Shown: positions 8,722 to 17,513 of the stretch, one piece after another
Position numbering within the stretch: position 1 is the stretch's first letter
Layout: each line of letters opens with the position of its first letter
Origin: Xanthomonas translucens pv. translucens DSM 18974
GTDB lineage: Bacteria > Pseudomonadota > Gammaproteobacteria > Xanthomonadales > Xanthomonadaceae
Direction: 5' to 3'
NCBI RefSeq assembly: GCF_000331775.1
Contig: NZ_CAPJ01000122.1
Coordinates: 1-43,038, forward strand
DNA length: 43,038 bases
The notes under the pieces: generated by a model
Database searches by the model: none
Seen by the model: the letters and a program-made list of their open reading frames with translations, nothing else
What the model was told of the DNA's origin: nothing
Program-made: the position numbers and the translations under genes

Positions 8722-10227
8722 ATGGACCCGATCCTGCTGGGCAAAGGCCTGACCGACGACATCGCGGTGCTGCTGCAGCCGCGCCTGGGCAATCGCCACG
8801 GCCTGGTCGCCGGCGCCACCGGCACCGGCAAGACCGTGACCCTGATGACCCTGGCCGAGGGCTTCTCGCGGATCGGCGTGCCGGTGTTCATGGCCGACGT
8901 GAAGGGCGACGTGGCCGGGCTGGCGGTGGCCGGCGACGGCAGCCAGAACGTGCTGCAGCGCGCCAAGGAGATCGGCGTGGCCGACTACGCCCCGGCCGCC
9001 AACCCGGTGGTGTTCTGGGACCTGTACGGCCAGCTCGGCCACCCGGTGCGCACCACCGTCAGCGAGATGGGGCCGACCCTGCTGGCGCGGATCCTGGAAC
9101 TCAACGACACCCAGGCCGGCGTGCTCGACATCGTGTTCAAGCTGGCCGACGACCGCGGCCTGCTGCTGCTCGACCTGGACGACCTGCGCGCGCTGCTGGC
9201 GCTGGTGGTGGAGCAGCGCAAGGACATCTCCACCGAATACGGCCTAGTCAGCGCGCCGTCGGTGGCGGCGATCCAGCGCGCGCTGCTGCGCCTGGCGCAG
9301 GACGGCGGCGAAGGCTTCTTCGGCGAGCCGGCGCTGGACCTGGCCGAGCTGATGCGGGTCGGCAGCGACGGCCGCGGCGTGATCGGCATCCTCGCCGCCG
9401 CGCAACTGGTGCTCAAGCCGCGCCTGTACTCGACCTTCCTGCTGTGGCTGCTGTCGGAACTGTTCGAGCGGCTGCCGGAAGTGGGCGACCTGGACAAGCC
9501 CAAGCTGGTGTTCGTGTTCGACGAGGCGCACCTGCTGTTCGACGACGCGCCGCCGGCGCTGGTGCAGCGCATCGAGCAGGTGGTGCGGCTGATCCGCTCC
9601 AAGGGCGTGGGCGTGTACTTCTGCTCGCAGTTCCCCGACGACGTGCCGGACAACATCCTCGGCCAGCTCGGCAACCGCGTGCAGCACGCGCTGCGCGCCT
9701 ATACCCCGCGCGACCAGAAGGCGGTGCGCACCGCCGCCGAGACCTTCGTCGCCAATCCCAAGCTGGACGTGGCCAAGGCCATCTCCCAGCTCGGCACCGG
9801 CGAGGCCCTGGTCTCCACGCTGCAGGACCAGGGCGTGCCGATGCCGGTGCAGCAGACCCTGATCGCGCCGCCACGCTGCCGGATGGGCGCGATCTCCGAC
9901 GCCGAGCGCGCGCAGGTACGCGCCGCCAGCGTGGTCGGCACCCGCTACGACACCGCGGTCAACCGCGACTCGGCGGCGGAAATGCTGGCGCGCCGGGTCG
10001 AGCAGGTGGCCGAGAAGACCGCCGCGCCGGCAGCACGCACCCGCGAGCAGGACGACGCGCAGGACAGCGGCTTCGGCCAGGCGGTCAAGGACGCGGTGTT
10101 CGGCACCAAGCGCCGCCAGGGCATGCTCGAGGCGATGGCCAAGCAGACCTCGCGCAGCGTCGGCAACCGCATCGGCCAGCAGATCGTGCGCGGCATCTTC
10201 GGCAGCATCTTCGGCGGCAAGCGCTGA
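8722..10227 (+). CDS. DUF853 / HerA-like ATPase (YjgR family)
   Basis: A 501-residue P-loop ATPase of the HerA/FtsK superfamily, DUF853 branch (E. coli YjgR is about the same length). Walker A is GATGTGKT (residues 31-38) and Walker B VFVFDEAH (Asp267, Glu268). A conserved IRSKGVGVYFCSQFPDDVPD segment and an arginine-rich C-terminus ending GIFGSIFGGKR follow. The true start is the ATG at 8722, with GGAG seven bases upstream; the frame is open far upstream only as antisense of the transglycosylase. Its cellular role is not established; relatives are proposed DNA-pumping or DNA-processing ATPases. Confidence 0.9.
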   Translation: MDPILLGKGLTDDIAVLLQPRLGNRHGLVAGATGTGKTVTLMTLAEGFSRIGVPVFMADVKGDVAGLAVAGDGSQNVLQRAKEIGVADYAPAANPVVFWDLYGQLGHPVRTTVSEMGPTLLARILELNDTQAGVLDIVFKLADDRGLLLLDLDDLRALLALVVEQRKDISTEYGLVSAPSVAAIQRALLRLAQDGGEGFFGEPALDLAELMRVGSDGRGVIGILAAAQLVLKPRLYSTFLLWLLSELFERLPEVGDLDKPKLVFVFDEAHLLFDDAPPALVQRIEQVVRLIRSKGVGVYFCSQFPDDVPDNILGQLGNRVQHALRAYTPRDQKAVRTAAETFVANPKLDVAKAISQLGTGEALVSTLQDQGVPMPVQQTLIAPPRCRMGAISDAERAQVRAASVVGTRYDTAVNRDSAAEMLARRVEQVAEKTAAPAARTREQDDAQDSGFGQAVKDAVFGTKRRQGMLEAMAKQTSRSVGNRIGQQIVRGIFGSIFGGKR

Positions 10228-10301
10228 GCGTGGTGGATGGCGAAGGCAGGCGCGTGCCCACGGCACGGCAAACGCATTTTCGGCCTAGATGATGCACTTT
10301 T

Positions 10302-10371
10302 GTAGGAGCGGCTTCAGCCGCGACGGGCTCTACCGAGAGCGCCGATCGCGAGCGAAGCCGCTCCCGATGCG
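10302..10371. repeat. Inverted pair of GTAG REP elements
   Basis: GTAGGAGCGGCTTCAGCCGC at 10302-10321 is followed by an inverted relative at about 10349-10371 (reverse strand reads GGGAGCGGCTTCGCTCGC). Together they form a REP doublet (BIME-like) exactly between two convergent genes, the ATPase and the NUDIX hydrolase. Confidence 0.75.
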
Positions 10372-10392
10372 TAAAGGGCCGAAAGAAAAACC

Positions 10393-10992
10393 CTACCCCA
10401 GCACCCCATGCAGCTTGGCATACTGCAGTAGCATGATGGTCTTGCCGTCGGCGATCGCGCAGGATTCGATCATCGCCAGCGCGGTATCGAGCGTCAGTTC
10501 CAGCACCTCGATCTCCTCACCCTCTGCCGCGCCCCCGCCGCCCGCGCCGAGCTTGTCGCCGTCGAAATACTCGCCGACGAAGAAATACAGCCGCTCGGTC
10601 ACCGAGCCCGGACTCATGAACGCCTCGAACACCTTGCGCACGTTCTCGATCCGGTAGCCGGTTTCCTCTTCGGTCTCCTTGCGGATGCAGGTCTGCGCAT
10701 CGTGCTGGTCGAGCAGCCCGGCGCAGGCCTCGATCAGCATGCCGTCGGGATTGCCGTTGAGCAGCGTCGGCAGCCGGAACTGGCGGGTCAGCAGCACCGT
10801 CTGCTTGGCGCGGCTGTAGAGCAGGATGGTGGCGCCGTTGCCGCGGTCGTAGGCCTCGCGCGACAGCGTCTGCCAGCTGCCGTCGTTGCGCTGGAAATCG
10901 AAGCTGACCTTGCGCAGCACGTACCAGTTGTCCGACAGCACGGCGATGTCGCGGATGCGCACGCGCGGATTGCATGCAGGAAATGGATTCAA
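10393..10992 (-). CDS. NUDIX hydrolase, NudK/GDP-mannose pyrophosphatase-like
   Basis: A 199-residue NUDIX protein close to E. coli NudK. It has the family-specific LSDNWYVLRKVSFDF start and SREAYDRGNGA segment, the Nudix box at residues 92-114 (GLLDQHD...KETEEETGY) with the metal-binding Glu cluster, and the KVFEAFMSPGSVTE segment. It probably hydrolyses GDP-mannose or other sugar nucleotides in the cytoplasm. No ATG fits. A TTG at 10992 with GGGAG eight bases upstream gives a NudK-sized protein; a GTG ten codons later is an alternative. A Gly/Ala insertion (about residues 159-166) is unusual. Convergent with the ATPase gene. Confidence 0.85.
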   Translation of the reverse strand: MNPFPACNPRVRIRDIAVLSDNWYVLRKVSFDFQRNDGSWQTLSREAYDRGNGATILLYSRAKQTVLLTRQFRLPTLLNGNPDGMLIEACAGLLDQHDAQTCIRKETEEETGYRIENVRKVFEAFMSPGSVTERLYFFVGEYFDGDKLGAGGGGAAEGEEIEVLELTLDTALAMIESCAIADGKTIMLLQYAKLHGVLG

Positions 10993-11241
10993 GCGGAAAC
11001 TCCCTGTGATCGAATGGCGGCGCCGCCGCCTGCGCGCGGAGCGCACCGAAGCTGCCGCGACCAGGCCTGCACCGACGGCCATTCTATCGGCCGCAGCGCG
11101 GCGCCAGCGGACAGGGTGCGGCAGCAACCGGCACTGCATCGTTCCCCCGCCGGCAGCGGCGCAATCGGCATGCCCGCGCGCCCGATTGCATGCGCGCCCG
11201 GCGCGTCGCACAATCGGCGCACATCGAATGCAGGGGGCGTC

Positions 11242-12522
11242 ATGGAAGACCGTCATCGCGCCGGCGCAAGCCGCGCGCGCCGCAGCACACCCGCACCTTT
11301 CTGGGCGCGCACCCGCGCCATCGCGCTGTATCCGCTGCGCGGCGGCGCACTGTTCGCGCTGATCGCGCTGACCCTGTGCCGCCTGCTCGGGATGTTACCG
11401 GGCATCGGCTGGATCCTCGGCATGGTCACCGCGCTGGCGATCTACAAATACGCCTTCGAGATCCTGCGGCATACCGCCGACGGCTACATGGAGGCGCCCG
11501 AGCGCGGCTTCGACATCGGCGACGGGGTGGTGCTGCGGCTGCTGGCGCTGATGATCGTGCTCGGCGCGGTGGTGGTCGCGGCGGCGCTGCTCGCCGGCCC
11601 GATCGCCGGCATGCTGACGCTGCTGGCGATGGTGCTGCTGCAGCCCGGTTTCCTGATCTCGCTGGCCATCGACGGCAGCCTGCGCCGCGCGCTGAATCCG
11701 GCCGTGTCGATCGGCCTGGCGCTGCGCATCGGCTGGCCGTACCTGGCCGCGTTCGGCCTGCTGTTCGTGATCCAGGCCAGCGCGCTGACCGCGGCCAACT
11801 GGTTGCAGCAGTACCTGCCGCCGTTGGCCAGCGATCTGGCGGTCGGCGTGGTCACGATCTGGGGCCTGTTCGCCGCCTTCCACCTGCTCGGCTATCTGGT
11901 CTACCAGTACCACGAGGTGCTGGGCTATGAACCGGCCGCCGCCGACGACGCGACGCATGCTCGCCACGATCCGGACCAACGCGTGCTCGACGAGGCCGAG
12001 CAGTTCGTGCGCGACGGCCATGCCGTCGAGGCGCTGCAGCTGCTGCGCGGCGAAGTGCGTTCGCGGGCAGTGAGCCTGGCGGTGCACGAACTGTACCAGC
12101 GCCTGTTGCGCAGCGGCGGGCGCGCCGACGACCTGCGCGAGCACAGCCGCCAGTACATCAACCGCCTGCTGCAGGAAAAGCAGGAACGGCGCGCATTGGC
12201 GCTGCTGCGCGAAGCCCTGGATGCCGATCCCGACTTCGCCCCGCTGCTGCCGGAACAGGCCTCGCTGCTGGCCGAGCGCGCGCAGTTGGCCGGGCAGTTC
12301 AAGCTCGCGCTCGATGGCCTGCTCGCCGCGCGGCGCGCCTGGCCCAAGGCGCCGGAATTTAGCGTCTGGTCGCTGGGCGCGGCGCTGTTGCTGGCCGAAC
12401 GTTGCGGCGACGACGCGCAGGCGCGCACGCTGCTGCAGGACGCGCTCGCGCACTGCGAGGACGAGGCGCAACGCGGCAAGCTGCAGGCGGCGCTGAAGGC
12501 GCTGACCATCGCGCCGGCCTAG
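11242..12522 (+). CDS. Membrane protein with C-terminal TPR-like region
   Basis: A 426-residue protein of unknown function. After a basic N-terminus come five or six hydrophobic segments (about residues 29-65, 95-150, 160-185 and 205-232) resembling DUF4013-like integral membrane domains. The soluble C-terminal half (about 245-426) is Ala/Leu/Arg-rich and helical, with repeat-like units (EAEQFVRDGHAVEALQLLRG, then ALALLREALDADPDFAPLLP) typical of TPR or HAT solenoids. The ATG at 11242 has AGGGGG five bases upstream. It faces the rhomboid gene, which also carries a helical cytosolic tail; the two converge. Confidence 0.75.
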   Translation: MEDRHRAGASRARRSTPAPFWARTRAIALYPLRGGALFALIALTLCRLLGMLPGIGWILGMVTALAIYKYAFEILRHTADGYMEAPERGFDIGDGVVLRLLALMIVLGAVVVAAALLAGPIAGMLTLLAMVLLQPGFLISLAIDGSLRRALNPAVSIGLALRIGWPYLAAFGLLFVIQASALTAANWLQQYLPPLASDLAVGVVTIWGLFAAFHLLGYLVYQYHEVLGYEPAAADDATHARHDPDQRVLDEAEQFVRDGHAVEALQLLRGEVRSRAVSLAVHELYQRLLRSGGRADDLREHSRQYINRLLQEKQERRALALLREALDADPDFAPLLPEQASLLAERAQLAGQFKLALDGLLAARRAWPKAPEFSVWSLGAALLLAERCGDDAQARTLLQDALAHCEDEAQRGKLQAALKALTIAPA

Positions 12523-12531
12523 CGCCGGCGC
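12511..12531. terminator. Hairpin at convergent gene ends
   Basis: GCGCCGGC-CTAGC-GCCGGCGC forms an 8-bp stem spanning the stop codon of the membrane/TPR gene, between it and the convergent rhomboid gene. There is no T-tract. Confidence 0.35.
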
Positions 12532-12564
12532 GCGACAGGGCGGCCATGCCGCCGCCAACGGCAC

Positions 12565-14019
12565 TCACGCGTTGGCGAGCAGGAACCGCGCCTTGTACGC
12601 CTGCGGCAAATCCGGGTAGCGCTCGATCACCGCGAGCAGCAGGCGGCGCCATTCGTCAGCGGCCTGTCGCTCGCCGTGGCCCAGCGCGAGCCGGAACCAG
12701 TGCTGCGCCTGTTCGCAGCGCGGCACCGCGGCCGCCTCCTGCAACAGCAGCGCTTCGGCATCGTGCAAGCGGCCCAGCGCCAGCCAGCGATCGAACAGCA
12801 GCGCACGCGTCGCCGCATCCACGGCGATGGCACCGGCTGTGCAGTCGCCGAGCAACGCCGCCTGCGCTTGCGCTTCCTGCGCCGTGGTCGCCGGCAGGCG
12901 CAGCAGTTCGATCGCGCGCGCCTGCGCGGCACGCGCATCGCCGGCATTGCGCGCGACCCGGTAGCGCGCCTGCGCCACGTCGAAGCGGCGCGGCTGCTCG
13001 GCGGCGAGTTCGTCGAGCAGGAACGCGGCCTCGCGGTTCTCCAAACGCCCCAGATGCCGCTGCGCGCGCTCCCAGCGGTCGTCCGCGGCGGCCACGGCTT
13101 CGTCTTGCATGAAGGCCTCGCGGGTCTGCCGCATCGCCACCAGCGCCGCGCCGAGCAGCGCGCCGACGACCAGGCCGCCGGCATGCGCATCGAAGCCGAT
13201 CCCGGCATCGCCGTTGGCCAGCAGGTTGTACAGCTCCCAGCCCAGCCACAGCGGCAGCAACGCGATCGCCGGACCGCGCACGTAGTCGAACACCACCGCG
13301 AACCAGTAGAAGAAACGCACCGGCCGCCGCCCCCAGACCACGCAGAACGCCCCCATCAGCGCGGCGATGGCGCCGGACGCGCCGAGCCCGCCGCCGGCCT
13401 CGCCCCAGCGCCAGGCCAGGCTGACCGCGCTCGCCCCGAACGCGCCCAGCAGGTAGACCAGCAGGAACCGCCAGCGCCCGATCGCCCCTTCCAGCAAGGT
13501 GCCGAGCACGACCAGGAACAGCATGTTGCCGAACAGATGCAACCCATCGGCATGCAGGAACGCCGAGGACAGCATCCGCGCCGGCGACCATTCGGAACTG
13601 CGCTGCAGATGGCGCAAGGTGAACACCCGGTCCAGCAACGCGTCGTAGCGGGCGCGCAGTGGCGCCCAGGCCTGCTGCGCGGCCGGGTCCTCGAACGCCT
13701 CGCCGCTGCGCAGCGCCTGCACGAAACGCACGTCGTTGAGGCTGGCGCCACCGACGAACTCCGCCTGATGCGCAGCCGGCACGCGCTCGAACTGGGCGAG
13801 CGCATCTTCGCGCCCGCTGCGCCGCAGGTAGTGCGCGTAGGCCGGCGCTTCGTGGGCGCCGAGTCCGGAATCGAGGTAATAACGCTGCGCCTGTTGCAGC
13901 GGCACCGCGTCCTGGCGCTGCCAACCGAAATAGACCGCCGCGTTGAGCAGCACCAGCAGCAGCGTGACCAGCGGAAAATTCTCCCGCGACAGCGGCTTGT
14001 GCAACGGCAGGATCAGCAT
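12565..14019 (-). CDS. Rhomboid-family intramembrane serine protease with helical tail
   Basis: A 484-residue membrane protease. The rhomboid core carries HADGLHLFGN (His161, Asn165), nucleophile Ser215 in GASGAIAALMG and catalytic His279 in DAHAGG on a later membrane helix. A long hydrophilic insertion (about residues 35-145) separates the first membrane segment from the core. A C-terminal region of about 185 residues is cytosolic, helical and TPR-like (ALLLQEAAAVPRCEQAQHWF). Substrates are unknown. The ATG at 14019 begins right before the first membrane helix. Divergent from greB. Confidence 0.87.
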   Translation of the reverse strand: MLILPLHKPLSRENFPLVTLLLVLLNAAVYFGWQRQDAVPLQQAQRYYLDSGLGAHEAPAYAHYLRRSGREDALAQFERVPAAHQAEFVGGASLNDVRFVQALRSGEAFEDPAAQQAWAPLRARYDALLDRVFTLRHLQRSSEWSPARMLSSAFLHADGLHLFGNMLFLVVLGTLLEGAIGRWRFLLVYLLGAFGASAVSLAWRWGEAGGGLGASGAIAALMGAFCVVWGRRPVRFFYWFAVVFDYVRGPAIALLPLWLGWELYNLLANGDAGIGFDAHAGGLVVGALLGAALVAMRQTREAFMQDEAVAAADDRWERAQRHLGRLENREAAFLLDELAAEQPRRFDVAQARYRVARNAGDARAAQARAIELLRLPATTAQEAQAQAALLGDCTAGAIAVDAATRALLFDRWLALGRLHDAEALLLQEAAAVPRCEQAQHWFRLALGHGERQAADEWRRLLLAVIERYPDLPQAYKARFLLANA

Positions 14020-14128
14020 CGAACAACGTCCTTGTGGATGGCCGCGCCAGCTTCGGCCATCGCCCGCGGGTGCGCAAGCCGGGCGCACGCGCTAGCATCG
14101 CCACCCCGCTCCACCGCAGTGCGAATCG

Positions 14129-14635
14129 ATGAGCCGCTGGCGTCCCCCTGCCGAAAAGAGCACCGCCCTGATCACCGCCGAAGGCCACGCCCGGCTCAAG
14201 GCCGAACTGGAGGAGCTGTGGCGCGTGCGCCGGCCGGAGGTGGTCAAGGCGCTGGCCGCGGCCGCGGCCGAGGGCGACCGCTCGGAAAACGCCGAGTACA
14301 CCTACCGCAAGAAACAGCTGGGCGAGATCGACCGCCGCGTGCGCTACCTGAGCAAGCGCCTGGAAGCGCTGCGGGTGGTGGACACCGCGCCGTCCGATCC
14401 GCAGGCGGTGTTCTTCGGCGCGGTGGTCGAGCTGGAAGACGCCGACAGCGGCGAACTGCTGCGCTACCGCATCGTCGGCCCGGACGAGACCGATGCCGGC
14501 CGCGGCTGGATCAGCATCGACTCGCCGCTGGCGCGGGCGCTGTTGAAGAAGCGCATCGACGACGAGATCGAGGCGCAACTGCCCGGCGGCCGTCACAGCT
14601 TCGTGGTGGTGTCGGTGCACTACGCGACGCAGTGA
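14129..14635 (+). CDS. greB: Transcription elongation factor GreB
   Basis: A 168-residue Gre factor that rescues backtracked RNA polymerase by stimulating transcript cleavage. The N-terminal coiled coil carries the tip sequence [14 protein letters not shown] with the acidic residues that reach the polymerase active site, followed by [11 protein letters not shown], which favours GreB over GreA. The C-terminal FKBP-like domain runs from [10 protein letters not shown] to the end ([20 protein letters not shown]). The ATG at 14129 is normal for the family. Confidence 0.95.
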   Translation: MSRWRPPAEKSTALITAEGHARLKAELEELWRVRRPEVVKALAAAAAEGDRSENAEYTYRKKQLGEIDRRVRYLSKRLEALRVVDTAPSDPQAVFFGAVVELEDADSGELLRYRIVGPDETDAGRGWISIDSPLARALLKKRIDDEIEAQLPGGRHSFVVVSVHYATQ

Positions 14636-14823
14636 GCGCCCGCCAGCGCCTGCACGGCACGACGACACGGCGAAGTTCGGGCCATCGCACAACGCCGGCA
14701 ACCGCGCGCACCCGAACCGGTCGCAGGCGATCGGGCATCGCCGGCTGTCCTGGATCGCGTTAACGGGCCGCACCCGCCGGGCATGGATAATCGACGCCTC
14801 TCTCCCCGCCACAGGAACGCGCC

Positions 14824-15486
14824 ATGGGCCACTGGACTACCCTCGATACCGCGCACGGCCAGGTCGCGGCCTGGCATGCCCTGCCGCAAGGCGCCCCGCG
14901 CGGCGGCCTGGTGCTCATCCAGGAGATCTTCGGCGTCACCGCCTACATCCGCGAGGTCGCCGACCACTACGCCGCGCAAGGCTACGAAGTGCTGGCGCCG
15001 GGCCTGTTCGATCCGGTGGAGAAGGACGCGCAGCTGAACTACGACCAAGACGGGGTGAACAAGGGCCTGGAACTGGTCGGCGCGCTCGGCTTCGACAAGG
15101 CGCTGGACATCGTGCAGGCCGCCGCCCAGGCGCTGGCGCCGGCCGGCAAGGTCGGCACCGTCGGCTATTGCTGGGGCGGCAGCCTCGCGCTGCTGGCGGC
15201 GATCAGGCTGGGGCTGCCGTCGGTCAGTTACTACGGCGGGCGCAACACCCAGTTCCTCGACGAGACGCCGAAGGCGCCGGTGCTGTTCCACTTCGGCGCG
15301 CGGGACAGCAGCATTCCGCCGGAAGCGGTGCAGCAGCATCGCGAGAAGCTGCCGCGGATGCAGACCTACGTGTATCCGGCCGGACACGGCTTCGACCGCC
15401 ATGTCGATCCCAACCACTACGACGCCGACAGCGCCGACAGCGCGCGCCAGCGCAGCCTCGCCTTCCTCGCCGAACACCTGGGCTGA
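14824..15486 (+). CDS. Dienelactone hydrolase family protein
   Basis: A 220-residue cytoplasmic alpha/beta hydrolase. The DLH catalytic triad is present as Cys116 (GYCWGGS), Asp161 (GARDSSIP) and His188 (PAGHGF), with the triad-modulating Glu34 in IQEIFG. The length is typical of carboxymethylenebutenolidase-like enzymes. No chlorocatechol genes are nearby, so a housekeeping esterase role is likelier than aromatic degradation. A HIT-like gene starts 9 bases downstream, suggesting co-transcription. Confidence 0.9.
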   Translation: MGHWTTLDTAHGQVAAWHALPQGAPRGGLVLIQEIFGVTAYIREVADHYAAQGYEVLAPGLFDPVEKDAQLNYDQDGVNKGLELVGALGFDKALDIVQAAAQALAPAGKVGTVGYCWGGSLALLAAIRLGLPSVSYYGGRNTQFLDETPKAPVLFHFGARDSSIPPEAVQQHREKLPRMQTYVYPAGHGFDRHVDPNHYDADSADSARQRSLAFLAEHLG

Positions 15487-15495
15487 GCCGCGACG

Positions 15496-15903
15496 ATGGC
15501 CGATTTCACGCTCGATCCGCGCTTGCAGGCCGATAGCGCGTTCGTCGCCGACGGCCCGCTGTCGCAGATGCGGCTGATGGACGACGCGCGCTTCCCGTGG
15601 CTGTTGCTGGTGCCGCGCGTGGCCGACGCCAGCGAGTGGATCGACCTGGACGGCGCCCAGCAGCGCCTGCTGCTGGCCGAGATCAACCAGCTCTCGCAGC
15701 TGCTGCGCGGCGAGCCGGGCGTGCACAAACTCAACATCGGCGCACTGGGCAACATCGTGCGCCAATTGCACGTGCACCTGATCGGGCGCCACCCAGGCGA
15801 CGCGGCCTGGCCCGGGCCGGTGTGGGGCAGCGGCACGCCGCAGCGTCTGCCGGCCGATGTCCTGCAGACCCGTGTTGCGGCGTGGCGGCAACGGCTACGA
15901 TAG
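15496..15903 (+). CDS. HIT-like nucleotide-binding protein
   Basis: A 135-residue HIT-superfamily protein. The active-site line reads QLHVHLIGRH (His92, His94), but position 96, normally the third histidine of the triad, is Ile. This variant is common in the short proteobacterial HIT-domain branch. HIT proteins act on nucleoside phosphoramidates or dinucleotides; the substrate here is unknown. It lies nine bases after the dienelactone hydrolase and about 30 bases before a small membrane-protein gene. Confidence 0.85.
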   Translation: MADFTLDPRLQADSAFVADGPLSQMRLMDDARFPWLLLVPRVADASEWIDLDGAQQRLLLAEINQLSQLLRGEPGVHKLNIGALGNIVRQLHVHLIGRHPGDAAWPGPVWGSGTPQRLPADVLQTRVAAWRQRLR

Positions 15904-15932
15904 GCGCCCTTTTTGACGGAAGCCGCGCCTCC

Positions 15933-16100
15933 ATGAAATCCAATGTGATCGCCGCCATCGTGCTGATCGTGATCGGCCTGGTGTTCCTGGCCAACAACCT
16001 GGGCTGGACCAATCTCAGCCTGGGCCGGCTGATCGCTACCTGGTGGCCGGCGATCCTGGTCGCGGTAGGCGTCGGCATGCTGTTCGGCCGCGGCAAGTAG
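15933..16100 (+). CDS. Small two-helix membrane protein (LiaI/LiaF-TM-like)
   Basis: A 55-residue protein consisting almost wholly of two hydrophobic segments (residues 4-21 and 36-51) joined by NNLGWTNLSLGRLIATWWP, the pattern of DUF5668/LiaI-LiaF-like membrane domains. An ATG at 15933 and TAG at 16098 bound it. It probably ends the hydrolase-HIT operon. The function is unknown; related domains occur in envelope-stress sensors. Confidence 0.7.
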   Translation: MKSNVIAAIVLIVIGLVFLANNLGWTNLSLGRLIATWWPAILVAVGVGMLFGRGK

Positions 16101-16232
16101 TCGCTGCCGGGATCGGCGATGCGGGATTGGCGATTGGATCCGGCGATCTCCACCTCCCGGCTGCCCGCGCCACGCGATCGGCCTTCGCAACCGGTTCCAG
16201 GCCTGGCGCAGGTCGGCGCGGCCGCGCCGTTA

Positions 16233-16257
16233 CCGGCCGCCGATGCGCGGCGGCCGG
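16233..16257. terminator. Bidirectional hairpin terminator
   Basis: CCGGCCGCCG-ATGCG-CGGCGGCCGG, a perfect 10-bp stem, lies between the small membrane-protein gene and the convergent RDD gene. It has no long T-tract. Confidence 0.5.
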
Positions 16258-16266
16258 CACGCCGTC

Positions 16267-16785
16267 TCAACGGCGGACGTTGACCACCTGGGTGCCGGCA
16301 ATCAGGTCGTGCAGGCAGCGCTTGTCCTGGCGGAAGATGAACAGCGCATCCAGCAGCGCGTAGACGTTGCCTGCGACCGGTACCAGCGACAGCAGCTGGG
16401 TCGACAGGTAGCGCAGCACGATCAGCCTCCACAGCGGCGGTTGCCCGCCATGCAGATCGACGATGCGGATCGACAGCAGCTTCTTGCCCCAGGTCTGCCC
16501 GGTCCTGGTCAGCGGATAGCCCTGCACCACCACGAACGCCAGCGCCACATAGCCGGCCATGGCCAGCAACGATATCGCCTCGCCACCGCGCGCCGCCGCC
16601 ATGACCTTGCCGAAATAGCCGGTGAGCGCGGCCAGCGGCATGAAGATCAGCAGCGAAATCACCCCGTCGATCAGCGATGCGCCGAGGCGCTCGCCGCGGC
16701 CGGCCAGCACATCGGCAGCGTTTAGCGCCAGCGGCGCGGACGGCAGCGGCGCTTCAGGCGCTTGGTAAGGATTGTGGTCGTTCAT
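16267..16785 (-). CDS. RDD family membrane protein
   Basis: A 172-residue inner-membrane protein of the RDD family, named for conserved Arg-Asp-Asp. The GRGERLGASLIDGVIS segment (about residues 29-44) opens the domain. Two to three membrane helices follow, with GQTWGKKLLSIRIVDLHG and RQDKRCLHDLIAGTQVV as typical later motifs. The ATG at 16785 is chosen because AAGGAG lies six bases upstream; a TTG at 16803 precedes the SD. Some RDD proteins have been linked to ion exchange, but the function here is unknown. It sits 27 bases after dcd on the same strand. Confidence 0.85.
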   Translation of the reverse strand: MNDHNPYQAPEAPLPSAPLALNAADVLAGRGERLGASLIDGVISLLIFMPLAALTGYFGKVMAAARGGEAISLLAMAGYVALAFVVVQGYPLTRTGQTWGKKLLSIRIVDLHGGQPPLWRLIVLRYLSTQLLSLVPVAGNVYALLDALFIFRQDKRCLHDLIAGTQVVNVRR

Positions 16786-16812
16786 TGCGCGCTCCTTGTG
16801 CAATGGAAAAAC

Positions 16813-17385
16813 TCAGGTCCTGGGCAGGGTCACGCCGGTCTGGCCCTGGTACTTGCCGCCGCGGTCCTTGTAGCTGGTCTGGCAGATGTCGTCGGCATCG
16901 GACTGGAAGAACAGCATCTGCGCCACGCCTTCGTTGGCGTAGATGCGCGCCGGCAACGGCGTGGTGTTGCTGAATTCCAGAGTGACGTGCCCTTCCCACT
17001 CCGGCTCCAGCGGCGTGACATTGACGATGATGCCGCAGCGCGCGTAAGTGCTCTTGCCCAGGCACACCACCAGCGTATCGCGCGGGATGCGGAAGAATTC
17101 CACCGTGCGCGCCAGGGCGAAGCTGTTGGGCGGGATGATGCATTCGTCGGCCTCGATGTCCACGAAGCTCTTCGGATCGAAGCGCTTGGGATCGACGATG
17201 GTCGAGTTGATGTTGGTGAACACCTTGAACTCGCGCGAGCAGCGCACGTCGTAGCCGTAGCTGGAGGTGCCGTAACTGACGATGCGCTCGCCGTTGACCT
17301 GCTTCACCTGGCCCGGCTCGTAGGGCGCGATCATGCCGTGTTGCTCGGACATGCGGCGGATCCAGCGGTCGCTCTTGATGCTCAT
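16813..17385 (-). CDS. dcd: dCTP deaminase
   Basis: A 190-residue homotrimeric enzyme deaminating dCTP to dUTP, the main route to dTMP in many Gram-negatives. Family motifs are [12 protein letters not shown] at the start, [17 protein letters not shown], the active-site [21 protein letters not shown] and the C-terminal [16 protein letters not shown], which closes over the triphosphate. Length matches the family. It lies between mrp and the RDD gene, all on the minus strand. Confidence 0.96.
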   Translation of the reverse strand: MSIKSDRWIRRMSEQHGMIAPYEPGQVKQVNGERIVSYGTSSYGYDVRCSREFKVFTNINSTIVDPKRFDPKSFVDIEADECIIPPNSFALARTVEFFRIPRDTLVVCLGKSTYARCGIIVNVTPLEPEWEGHVTLEFSNTTPLPARIYANEGVAQMLFFQSDADDICQTSYKDRGGKYQGQTGVTLPRT

Positions 17386-17513
17386 ACGTCTTCCTGATGC
17401 CTGTGGCGGCAGATCGAAACCTGCCCGCCGGGAGCGCGGCCGACGCCGGAGCGGGCCGCAGTGACCGGCGATTCTAGCCGGTCGCGGCGCGTTCGCGGCG
17501 GCCGTGGCAGCAC

